Shown: positions 51,340 to 58,109 of the stretch, one piece after another
Numbering within the stretch: the first letter of the stretch is position 1
How the letters are laid out: each line of letters opens with the position of its first letter
From: Sphingobacteriaceae bacterium UBA6709
GTDB taxonomy: Bacteria; Bacteroidota; Bacteroidia; Sphingobacteriales; Sphingobacteriaceae
Direction: 5' to 3'
DNA: 58,109 nucleotides
Assembly (NCBI GenBank): GCA_002454425.1
Contig: DKIV01000055.1
Span: 1-58,109 of the forward strand
Notes under the pieces: generated by a model
What the model saw: the letters and a program-made list of their open reading frames with translations, nothing else
The model's database searches: none
What the model was told of the DNA's origin: nothing
Made by a program: the position numbers and the translations under genes

Positions 51340-51981
51340 TTATTCTTTCGATCCATAGGCAAGGTCTCCGGCATCGCCCAGGCCGGGTACGATGTAAGCC
51401 TTGGTTGTTAACTCCTCATCCACTGCTCCCAGCCACAACTTTGCCTTGGGCAAATTCGCTTTTACGTAAGCAACCCCCTGTACACTGGCAATGACAGCCA
51501 CGATATGTAATTCTTTAATATCATATTGGGCAATCAGCTCTTTACAGCTAAGAACAATACTCTGCCCTGTGGCGAGCATGGTATCAGCAAGAATCACTGT
51601 TTTACCATTAAGGTCAGGACTTGTTACATATTCCTTTTGTATTTCAAAACCTTCACCCAGAGAGGTCTTGCGATAGGCAGCGATAAAAGCAGAATCTGCT
51701 CTATCAAAAACATTTAACAAACCCTGATGTAAGGGCAGTCCCGCTCGCAATACTGTCGCTAACACAGGTTGCTCCTTCAATACCGGCACATTCACAGAAC
51801 CCAGAGGCGTTTCAAATTCAGCATCAACATACTCAAGCGTTTTACTGATTTCAAATGCAAACAACTCTCCCAGGCGTTCCAAATTACGTCTGAAACGCAT
51901 ACTATCCAACTGGATTTGTGCATCTCTCAACTCTGCTATGAAGCTGTTCCCTATTGATGGACGTTCGTTCAGTACAAACAT
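51340..51981 (-). CDS. upp: Uracil phosphoribosyltransferase
   Basis: Upp makes UMP from uracil and PRPP. The 213 residues start at the ATG at 51981; a longer frame to 52077 has no family support. The protein has the PRPP-binding loop ILADTMLATGQS (130-141), RRNLERLGELFAFEISKTLEY, VLRAGLPLHQG and the uracil-binding C terminus VPGLGDAGDLAYG. The yjjG-type gene follows after one base, so the two form a pyrimidine operon. A candidate promoter lies at 52082-52116. Confidence 0.95.
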   Translation of the reverse strand: MFVLNERPSIGNSFIAELRDAQIQLDSMRFRRNLERLGELFAFEISKTLEYVDAEFETPLGSVNVPVLKEQPVLATVLRAGLPLHQGLLNVFDRADSAFIAAYRKTSLGEGFEIQKEYVTSPDLNGKTVILADTMLATGQSIVLSCKELIAQYDIKELHIVAVIASVQGVAYVKANLPKAKLWLGAVDEELTTKAYIVPGLGDAGDLAYGSKE

Positions 51982-52081
51982 AATAACACGGAATATATTT
52001 ACATTAGTAGCCTGATTATTCAGGACTATATTAAACGCTCCTCCGGAACACGAAGTTGTTCCCCACATGGGCGCCATGAAA

Positions 52082-52116
52082 CAAAGCTAAGAGTTTTATC
52101 CGCTTAATACATCAAA
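52082..52116 (-). promoter_or_regulatory. Candidate promoter of the upp operon
   Basis: On the minus strand TAGCTTTG (52082-52089) is an exact -7 match. TTTG (52113-52116) lies 23 bases upstream, slightly more than the usual 19-21. The leader would be about 95 bases. Confidence 0.35.
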
Positions 52117-52243
52117 TCCTAACGAACAATCTCTGTCACATCTTGGCTACAAAGCCATGCTTCCCTCCTGCTAAGAATGTTAGTTTAAATTCATCTTCTC
52201 CGTCAACAAAGCAGGCACACAGGCGTTTCAGTTTTATAATACG

Positions 52244-52251
52244 TATCTTTG
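52244..52251 (+). promoter_or_regulatory. Candidate -7 box of uvrB, very close to the start codon
   Basis: TATCTTTG is an exact TAnnTTTG match ending 7 bases before the uvrB ATG. If used, the mRNA would be almost leaderless. No clean -33 TTTG is seen. Confidence 0.4.
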
Positions 52252-52258
52252 AACATCC

Positions 52259-54295
52259 ATGGAATTTAAGTTAACATCTGAGTATAAGCCCACCGGCGAC
52301 CAGCCTGGGGCAATCACACAATTGGTGGAAGGAGTTCATAACAACGACCATTATCAGACCCTTCTGGGAGTTACGGGATCCGGAAAAACCTTCACCGTGG
52401 CGAATGTTATTCAGCAAACGCAAAAGCCGACGCTTATCTTAAGCCACAATAAGACCCTGGCAGCGCAGCTATACGGTGAATTCAAGCAGTTCTTCCCCGA
52501 AAATTCCGTAAACTACTTCGTTTCATATTACGACTATTACCAACCGGAGGCATATATTGCCACTACAAATACCTACATAGAAAAAGATCTCCAGATAAAC
52601 GAGGAAATTGAGAAGTTGCGACTTAGGACCACATCAGCACTCATGTCCGGACGTCGCGATATCATCGTAGTTTCCTCCATTTCCTGCATTTACGGTATGG
52701 GAAATCCTGAAGACTTCTATAACTCGGTGTTTAAGTTCGCTGTTGGTACGCGCATTAGCAGAAATGCTTTTCTTCACCGACTGGTAGAAATCCTTTACTC
52801 ACGTACTACGGCAGACTTCAGACGGGGAACATTCAGGGTGAAGGGTGACACCGTTGACATATTTCCTGCATACCTCGACGTTGCTTACCGCATAACCTTT
52901 TTCGGCGACGATATTGAAGAGCTCAGCATCATTGACCCCGAGAGTGGCAAAAGCATTGAAAAGCTAAAGCAAATGGTTGTTTATCCCGCAAACCTCTTCG
53001 TTACGCCAAAAGATCGCCTCACCAAATCTATATGGTCCATTCAAGAGGAACTGGAGTCCCGCAAAACGCAGTTCATCGGCGAACAGCGCTTCCTGGAAGC
53101 TAAACGCCTGGAAGAAAGGGTAAATTACGACCTGGAAATGATGCGCGAACTGGGATATTGCAGTGGTATCGAAAACTACTCGCGATTTTTTGATGGACGT
53201 ACTCCCGGCATGCGTCCCTTCTGCTTATTGGACTACTTTCCTGATGACTACCTTATGGTCATTGACGAAAGCCATGTTACCGTACCACAAGTTCGCGCGA
53301 TGTACGGTGGCGACCGCTCCCGCAAAATGTCGCTCGTAGACTACGGGTTCAGGCTGCCTGCGGCGCTTGACAACAGGCCTCTGAATTTCGAGGAGTTCGA
53401 GCGTCTGGCTCCCCAGACAATTTACGTGAGCGCCACTCCCGGCGACTATGAGCTTCAGAAATCGGATGGCGTTATTGTAGAACAGGTCATACGCCCTACC
53501 GGCCTTCTAGACCCAACCATAGAAATACGTCCTATCATCAATCAGGTCGATGATCTTCTCGAAGAAATTGACATCACCGTTAAGAAAGGCGACCGCGTGC
53601 TCGTTACTACCCTTACAAAAAGAATGGCCGAGGAGCTTACAAAATATATGGATCGCCTGGGCATCCGCGTGCGCTACATCCACTCCGAAGTCAAAACGCT
53701 GGAACGCGTAGAGATATTAAGAGGCCTGCGCCTGGGTGAGTTTGATGTGCTTGTAGGGATTAACCTCCTCCGTGAAGGTCTCGATCTTCCGGAAGTTTCG
53801 CTCGTGGCCATCCTTGATGCTGACAAAGAAGGATTCCTCAGATCCGAAAGATCCCTCATACAAACCATTGGACGCGCGGCCCGAAATGACAGAGGACGTG
53901 TTATCATGTATGCTGATACTATGACCGATAGCATGCGTATAACCATTGAGGAAACTGACAGACGACGGGATAAGCAAATAAAGTACAATGAAGAACACGG
54001 CATCATCCCGCGAACTGTAGGTAAATCGAAAGAGGCAATCATTGAACAAACCGCCGTGGTCGATTTTAAAGGCGGGGTACGCCAGAAGGCTTATGTCGGC
54101 AATGATGACACGCCCACCGTTGCCGCAGATCCCATCGTGCAGTACATGTCAAAACAGGATATTAAAAAGGCTGTCGATAAAACGAAGAAAGACATGCTTG
54201 CTGCCGCCAAAGACATGGACTTCCTTTTGGCAGCAAAATTGAGAGATGAGATGTTCGCGCTGGAGAAAGAGCTCGAAAGCAGAGACTCCAAATAA
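52259..54295 (+). CDS. uvrB: UvrABC excision nuclease subunit B
   Basis: UvrB verifies DNA damage handed over by UvrA and recruits UvrC. The 678-residue helicase-fold protein has Walker A GVTGSGKTF (37-45), the damage-probing beta-hairpin segment YYDYYQPEAY (90-99), the DEAD-like DESHVTVPQ near 337, the family run GMRPFCLLDYFP, motif V/VI (GINLLREGLDLPE, QTIGRAARN) and a C-terminal UVR domain (about 638-672, KDMDFLLAAKLRDEMFALEKEL) that binds UvrC. It opens the plus-strand block and diverges from upp, 277 bases away. Confidence 0.97.
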   Translation: MEFKLTSEYKPTGDQPGAITQLVEGVHNNDHYQTLLGVTGSGKTFTVANVIQQTQKPTLILSHNKTLAAQLYGEFKQFFPENSVNYFVSYYDYYQPEAYIATTNTYIEKDLQINEEIEKLRLRTTSALMSGRRDIIVVSSISCIYGMGNPEDFYNSVFKFAVGTRISRNAFLHRLVEILYSRTTADFRRGTFRVKGDTVDIFPAYLDVAYRITFFGDDIEELSIIDPESGKSIEKLKQMVVYPANLFVTPKDRLTKSIWSIQEELESRKTQFIGEQRFLEAKRLEERVNYDLEMMRELGYCSGIENYSRFFDGRTPGMRPFCLLDYFPDDYLMVIDESHVTVPQVRAMYGGDRSRKMSLVDYGFRLPAALDNRPLNFEEFERLAPQTIYVSATPGDYELQKSDGVIVEQVIRPTGLLDPTIEIRPIINQVDDLLEEIDITVKKGDRVLVTTLTKRMAEELTKYMDRLGIRVRYIHSEVKTLERVEILRGLRLGEFDVLVGINLLREGLDLPEVSLVAILDADKEGFLRSERSLIQTIGRAARNDRGRVIMYADTMTDSMRITIEETDRRRDKQIKYNEEHGIIPRTVGKSKEAIIEQTAVVDFKGGVRQKAYVGNDDTPTVAADPIVQYMSKQDIKKAVDKTKKDMLAAAKDMDFLLAAKLRDEMFALEKELESRDSK

Positions 54296-54349
54296 CAGGC
54301 GCGGACCCGGAAATGAAAATCATTCCGCGGGCATATTTAATGGCATAAC

Positions 54350-54556
54350 ATGAACGGACAAAACAGAAAAGACATATTTAGAGGCCTCGAAGTAGATATC
54401 ATCCTGAAGAAGGATCAACGTAGCGGAACGCTTACGCGCGGCATCGTAAAGGACCTCCTTACCAGCGCCTCTTTCCATTCCCGTGGCATCAAAGTAAGGC
54501 TCGAAGACGGACAAATTGGCAGGGTTGCCAATATCGTTGACGAAGACGACTTTTAA
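54350..54556 (+). CDS. YwbE family (DUF2196) small protein
   Basis: The 68-residue protein of the YwbE family is found in Firmicutes and Bacteroidetes. It is one compact domain: GLEVDIILKKDQRSGTLTRGIVKDLLTS, SRGIKVRLEDGQIGRVANI, resembling a KOW/SH3-like beta-barrel. The function is unknown. It lies 54 bases after uvrB on the same strand and may be co-transcribed. Confidence 0.88.
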   Translation: MNGQNRKDIFRGLEVDIILKKDQRSGTLTRGIVKDLLTSASFHSRGIKVRLEDGQIGRVANIVDEDDF

Positions 54557-54650
54557 TTTTATTTTATAGTTACACAATTGTAATTCCTTTATTACCGTTG
54601 TAACTATTAACGAAAGCTATCATCATATTTACAGAAAATATTATTTAGAA

Positions 54651-54914
54651 ATGCTCAAATTCCTCATTATAACAATCTGTATCTTATGGATCGTTAAGGT
54701 CCTGGTAAGATGGATATTGCCATATTTACTGCAACGCGTCGTCAACAGAGCACAGGATCAGGCACGCCATCAACAACAGTATCAGCAAAAATATCGCCGT
54801 GAAGGCAGCAAAGCTTCCCCTCGCGTACACATAGATTATATCCCACCCAAGGATAAGGAAGCGCGTGCCGCTGATCGCGCCGGCGACTTTATCGATTTCG
54901 AAGAGATTAAATAA
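54651..54914 (+). CDS. DUF4834 family small membrane protein
   Basis: The 87-residue protein has one N-terminal membrane helix (about 2-30, ILWIVKVLVRWILPYLLQ) followed by a Gln/Arg/Lys-rich stretch and the C-terminal motif GDFIDFEEIK. This matches the Bacteroidetes DUF4834 family. The function is unknown. It lies 94 bases after the YwbE-family gene and 140 before the YfhO-like gene. Confidence 0.82.
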   Translation: MLKFLIITICILWIVKVLVRWILPYLLQRVVNRAQDQARHQQQYQQKYRREGSKASPRVHIDYIPPKDKEARAADRAGDFIDFEEIK

Positions 54915-55004
54915 TTAGCTTCCGGAGGCTTCTTACCTGAGAAAACAGGCATTAACCGCCGATTTATCCTGAAAATCTCGAGTGTTTTAAAAATCCCCCT
55001 GCTC

Positions 55005-55036
55005 TTTACTTACTTAGATAAAAAGTTCTATTTTTG
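55005..55036 (+). promoter_or_regulatory. Candidate promoter of the YfhO-like gene
   Basis: TTTA (55005-55008), 20 bases, then TATTTTTG (55029-55036), an exact -7 match, ending 18 bases before the ATG. Spacing and boxes fit the Bacteroidetes consensus except for one -33 base. Confidence 0.5.
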
Positions 55037-55054
55037 GTGTCCCAAGAATAGTAT

Positions 55055-57532
55055 ATGAGTATTTGGTTTAAACGCAATGGCATTCACTTTGCCATTATAG
55101 GGGTATTTTTAGCCCTTTGCTTTATTTATTTCAGTCCCGCAATTAAAGGAAAAGTTCTTTATCAGGGTGATGTTATCCAGGCCAAGGCCATGCAGAAGGA
55201 AATCATGGACTACAAGGCCAAAGATGGCACTGCTCCATTATGGACCAACTCCATGTTCGGGGGCATGCCTGCCTATCAGATCTGGACCCAGTATCCAAGT
55301 AATGTAACAACCTATGTTATCGGGGCGCTACAAGATATTTTCCCTAACCCAATACACGTCGTTATTCTCTATTTACTCTGCGCGTATCTGGCTTTAAGCT
55401 TACTGAAGGTAAAACCATGGCTCGCTCTTACAGGCGCCATAGCCATCACCTTCTCAGCTTACAACTTTACAATTATAGAAGCCGGACACCTTAACAAAGC
55501 CATAGCCATAGCGTTCTTCCCTCCTATCATCGCGGGAATTCTGCTAACTTTCAGAGGTAAATACCTTTTGGGAGCCTCGATATCGGCATTATTTATCGCC
55601 CTGGAAATTAGAGCCAACCACATACAGATGACGTATTATCTGTTCCTGGTATTGCTGATATTAGGAGGTATAGAGCTCTATCATTCAATAAAAGACAAAA
55701 CCCTTCCGCACTTTCTTAAAGCCGCTGGTTACCTGCTGGTTGCAATGATCTTAGGCGCCGCGGTAAATGCCGGCACTCTTTGGACAACATACGAGTACGG
55801 ACAGCAATCTATTCGTGGAAAATCAAACCTTACAACGGAGAGCACTAAAACGAATAGCGGACTCGACCGGGAATATGCTTACCAATGGAGTCAGGGCGTA
55901 GGCGAAAGTCTAACCTTCCTCGTGCCAAATGCCTATGGCGGCGAATCGGCAAACAAACTGGACAAAGACTCACACGTGGCTAAAGCTTTAATGAGTAAAG
56001 GAATTCCGGAAGCACAAGTTGAAGAGGCTGTACGCCAATTACAGGGTATGGGTCTTGCCAACACCTATTGGGGACCCAAGCCGTTCACTTCTGGTCCTTA
56101 TTACTTCGGGGCTCTTATCTGCTTCTTGTTCGTATTAGGTCTGCTTACCCTGAAGAGCCGCGTTAAGTGGTGGATACTGGGAGCTACCATCTTTACGATG
56201 TTGCTCTCCTTTGGAAAGAACTTCCCTCTACTGGCGGATCTGTTCTTCGATTATTTCCCTTTGTTCAATAAATTCAGAGCTGTAGAATCGGTGCTTGCGG
56301 TAACACAGGTATTATTCCCTCTCCTGGCAATTTTTACAATTCAGGAAATTTCAGAGGAAAAAATCGAGAAAAGCCAACTGTTAAAGAAGCTGAAACTGAG
56401 TGTTTACATCACTGGTGCTATCCTGTTGTTATTGATACTTGTCCCTTCATTATTCTTAAGCTTTAAGGCTTCGAATCATGAGCAGCTACTTGGTGCTCTC
56501 GCCCAGGTAACAGGCGGCGATCAATCCTTCGCAGGATCCCTCGCGTCAGCCCTGATTGACGATCGGATTAGCATGGCTCGTATGGACGCGATACGCTCTC
56601 TGATATTTATGCTTGTTGGCGCCGGACTTGTATGGGCTCTTATTGAACGTAAGCTAAAGGCGGAAGCCGTATTTATTCTTCTTGGCCTTGTTATTCTGGT
56701 GGATATGTGGCAGGTTGATAAGCGCTACCTTAATGACGACAAGTTCATTGAGCAGGCGCAGATGAATAATACGTATCCTAAACGACAGGTAGATGATCTT
56801 ATTTTAAGAGATCCAAGTCTCGACTATCGGGTGCTTGATCTTTCCATCAACACGTTTTCCGATGCTTCCAGTTCCTACTATCATAAAACAATTGGTGGAT
56901 ACCATGCCGCTAAGCTTAAACGTTTTCAGGAGATCATCGAAAAGCAGTTCAATGGCTCTATTAATGAGGATGTCCTTGACATGCTTAATACGAAATACCT
57001 GATCACTGCTGATCAAAAAACACAAAGCCAGCGTATAGAAAACAGAAGTACAGCCTGCGGCAATGCATGGTTCGTAAACAAAATTAATTACGTTAAGGGC
57101 GCTGATCAGGAAATGGCGGCTATCAATAGCTTCAATCCTTCTCAGGAGGCAATCGTGGACGAAAGTTTCAAATCATTGATCGATCTAAGCAAAGCCGGAG
57201 TTCCTGACGCGGGCTCGTTCATCAAGCTTACCAATTATCATCCGGATCATCTCACTTACGAATACAGCTGTAGTAAAGATATGATCGCTGTTTTTGCGGA
57301 GGTATGGTATGATAAGGGCTGGAACGCTTATGTCGACGGACAGCAGATACCGTACTTCAGAGCTAACTATATTCTCCGTGCCGCACAGGTTCCGGGAGGA
57401 AATCACAAGCTTGAATTTAAGTTCGAACCCAAGTCATATAAATATGGAGAGACGATATCCTTAATTGCCTCCATCATTCTGGTACTAAGCCTTGGCTTCG
57501 TTGTCTATACAGGCCTGAAACGCAAAGCGTAG
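55055..57532 (+). CDS. YfhO-family large integral membrane protein
   Basis: The 825-residue protein has about a dozen membrane helices in the first ~560 residues plus one at the C terminus (about 800-820). A soluble YfhO-type domain lies between (about 570-790), with family segments YHPDHLTYEYSCSKDMIAVFAEVWYDKGWNAYVDGQQIPYFRANYILRAAQVPGGNHKLEF. The loop with NSMFGGMPAYQ after the first helix and AGHLNKA are GT-C-type glycosyltransferase-like marks. It probably transfers sugars to a lipid or polymer in the cell envelope, by family analogy only. It has its own promoter-like sequence and a terminator. Confidence 0.88.
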   Translation: MSIWFKRNGIHFAIIGVFLALCFIYFSPAIKGKVLYQGDVIQAKAMQKEIMDYKAKDGTAPLWTNSMFGGMPAYQIWTQYPSNVTTYVIGALQDIFPNPIHVVILYLLCAYLALSLLKVKPWLALTGAIAITFSAYNFTIIEAGHLNKAIAIAFFPPIIAGILLTFRGKYLLGASISALFIALEIRANHIQMTYYLFLVLLILGGIELYHSIKDKTLPHFLKAAGYLLVAMILGAAVNAGTLWTTYEYGQQSIRGKSNLTTESTKTNSGLDREYAYQWSQGVGESLTFLVPNAYGGESANKLDKDSHVAKALMSKGIPEAQVEEAVRQLQGMGLANTYWGPKPFTSGPYYFGALICFLFVLGLLTLKSRVKWWILGATIFTMLLSFGKNFPLLADLFFDYFPLFNKFRAVESVLAVTQVLFPLLAIFTIQEISEEKIEKSQLLKKLKLSVYITGAILLLLILVPSLFLSFKASNHEQLLGALAQVTGGDQSFAGSLASALIDDRISMARMDAIRSLIFMLVGAGLVWALIERKLKAEAVFILLGLVILVDMWQVDKRYLNDDKFIEQAQMNNTYPKRQVDDLILRDPSLDYRVLDLSINTFSDASSSYYHKTIGGYHAAKLKRFQEIIEKQFNGSINEDVLDMLNTKYLITADQKTQSQRIENRSTACGNAWFVNKINYVKGADQEMAAINSFNPSQEAIVDESFKSLIDLSKAGVPDAGSFIKLTNYHPDHLTYEYSCSKDMIAVFAEVWYDKGWNAYVDGQQIPYFRANYILRAAQVPGGNHKLEFKFEPKSYKYGETISLIASIILVLSLGFVVYTGLKRKA

Positions 57533-57562
57533 GTAAGATATCATTGACGAATCATAAAACAG

Positions 57563-57597
57563 AGAGGGCATCAAAAGTGTAGCCCTCTTTTATTTTG
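57563..57597 (+). terminator. Rho-independent terminator of the YfhO-like gene
   Basis: A 7-bp stem (agagggc 57563-57569, gccctct 57582-57588) with a 12-nt loop is followed by tttattttg on the plus strand, 30 bases past the stop. Confidence 0.85.
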
Positions 57598-57794
57598 ACC
57601 TTAACACTCGTTTGCTACAAACCGGGGATCCACACCGAAAAGGGAGTGTTAATTGTTGTTGAAGCCTCTCCATAGCATCTATCAGCTTAACGTCCTCCCC
57701 TACAAAATCGCCTTGCTCGTTCTTTAGAATTCCTGCCACGATAATAAAAATTTAATGCTCATACCGCCTGAACCCTCCCGGCGATTTCGGAGTT

Positions 57795-57834
57795 GTCAGG
57801 CTTACCGCGATGGGTACCGGTACGCGGGGCTGAC
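57795..57834. repeat. Interrupted hairpin in the 3' intergenic region
   Basis: gtcag (57795-57799) pairs with ctgac (57830-57834) and ccgcg (57805-57809) with cgcgg (57823-57827). The 10-base palindrome gtaccggtac (57814-57823) lies within or beside the loop. No gene explains it. It may be part of a dispersed repeat. Confidence 0.35.
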
Positions 57835-58085
57835 TGAACAAAGATGAAACAATCTTTTTCGCCAGTCAAGAGCATGTCTTTCAGAACCTTAATTCTTCAG
57901 CACGCTATCCGATCCGTCGCAACAAAACCAGACATCTCAGCGGATCTCTACTGACTAACAGCCAATTACCCAACATATCAGAAGAGAAGTGAGAATATCA
58001 CACAATGTCGCAGTATGTCACACAAACGAGCCCTGACGACGCCCGTTCAGGTCATGCATCTGGCCCCCGTTTTTACCCCCTTGCG

Positions 58086-58103
58086 ACCTACCTGCTTCGA
58101 GAC
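58086..58103. repeat. Partial copy of the 11.6-kb hairpin element at the window edge
   Basis: Eighteen bases match the reverse complement of 11734-11751 at 17 positions. The rest of a possible second element would lie beyond the window. Confidence 0.5.
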
Positions 58104-58109
58104 TGACTC

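Larger units (their letters stand above)
57533..58109. other. 577-base 3' region with no supportable gene
   Basis: Beyond the terminator it holds a hairpin (57795-57834) and, at the far right, an 18-base match to the 11.6-kb hairpin element (58086-58103). A 49-codon minus-strand GTG frame (57590-57739) is discussed under rejected items. No RNA gene or longer ORF is visible. Confidence 0.75.

Noticed and set aside
51982..52077. 32-residue N-terminal extension of upp
   Set aside because: Uracil phosphoribosyltransferases start at the position of the ATG at 51981. The extension nearly reaches a candidate promoter at 52082.
57590..57739. 49-codon minus-strand frame starting with GTG, with a protein-like composition (GEDVKLIDAMERLQQQ and a CxxxxC pair)
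   Set aside because: It has no ribosome-binding site, begins just after a stop in its frame, and its end overlaps the terminator tail of the YfhO-like gene. It could be a gene remnant, but I recognise no family.
1..58109. tRNA, rRNA, CRISPR arrays, insertion sequences and phage genes
   Set aside because: I looked for cloverleaf/TTC-arm patterns, regularly spaced repeats and transposase or integrase motifs and found none I could support.

Overview
The window comes from a Bacteroidota chromosome, most likely Sphingobacteriaceae (Pedobacter-like). The evidence is two SusC/SusD pairs with FecR anti-sigma factors and a Bacteroidetes-type ECF sigma factor, lineage-typical families (DUF2480, DUF3108, DUF3109, DUF4834, DUF6427), the three-gene succinate dehydrogenase, and several promoter-like sequences close to the Bacteroidetes consensus TTTG-N19-21-TAnnTTTG. 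No tRNA, rRNA, CRISPR array or transposase was found.

Region 1 (about 1-22.9 kb, all minus strand) is a pectin/polygalacturonate utilisation locus. In the direction of transcription it holds kduI; fecR, susC, susD and a DUF5123-like surface lipoprotein; a pectate lyase lipoprotein; and a run with a GH28 polygalacturonase, a GH105-DUF4350 unsaturated-uronyl hydrolase, a 550-aa UxaA-like dehydratase, uxaC, a KdgK-like kinase, uxaB and a second, E. coli-like uxaA. Surface proteins would bind, cut and import oligogalacturonides. GH28 and GH105 would finish depolymerisation. UxaC, UxaB and UxaA then convert galacturonate to 2-keto-3-deoxygluconate, which KdgK phosphorylates. KduI starts the branch for unsaturated uronate. 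The KDPG aldolase, KduD, a uronate transporter and an ECF sigma partner for this FecR are not in the window.

Region 2 (23.2-32.3 kb) is housekeeping: sdhC-sdhA-sdhB, a lone pdeM-type phosphoesterase, an HtrA/DegP protease, and divergently dapF and aspS. Region 3 (32.5-39.3 kb, plus strand) is a minimal ECF sigma-FecR-SusC-SusD unit with no glycoside-active enzyme beside it, so its substrate is unknown.

Region 4 (39.7-52 kb, minus strand) holds rfbA-rfbD, DUF3109, DUF3108, DUF2480, DoxX, a PpiD-like foldase, lptC, an outer-membrane beta-barrel protein, coaX, DUF6427, a YjjG-like nucleotidase and upp. Region 5 (52.2-57.5 kb, plus strand) holds uvrB, a YwbE-family protein, a DUF4834 protein and a large YfhO-like membrane protein. 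The last ~570 bases hold no supportable gene.

The structures the genes do not explain are: a 41-bp tandem duplication at the left end; a ~168-bp two-part inverted repeat at 11587-11754, part of which recurs at the right end of the window; a 14-bp perfect inverted repeat upstream of the GH28 operon; stem-loops between fecR and susC in both loci; and a possible small RNA at about 39.4-39.7 kb.
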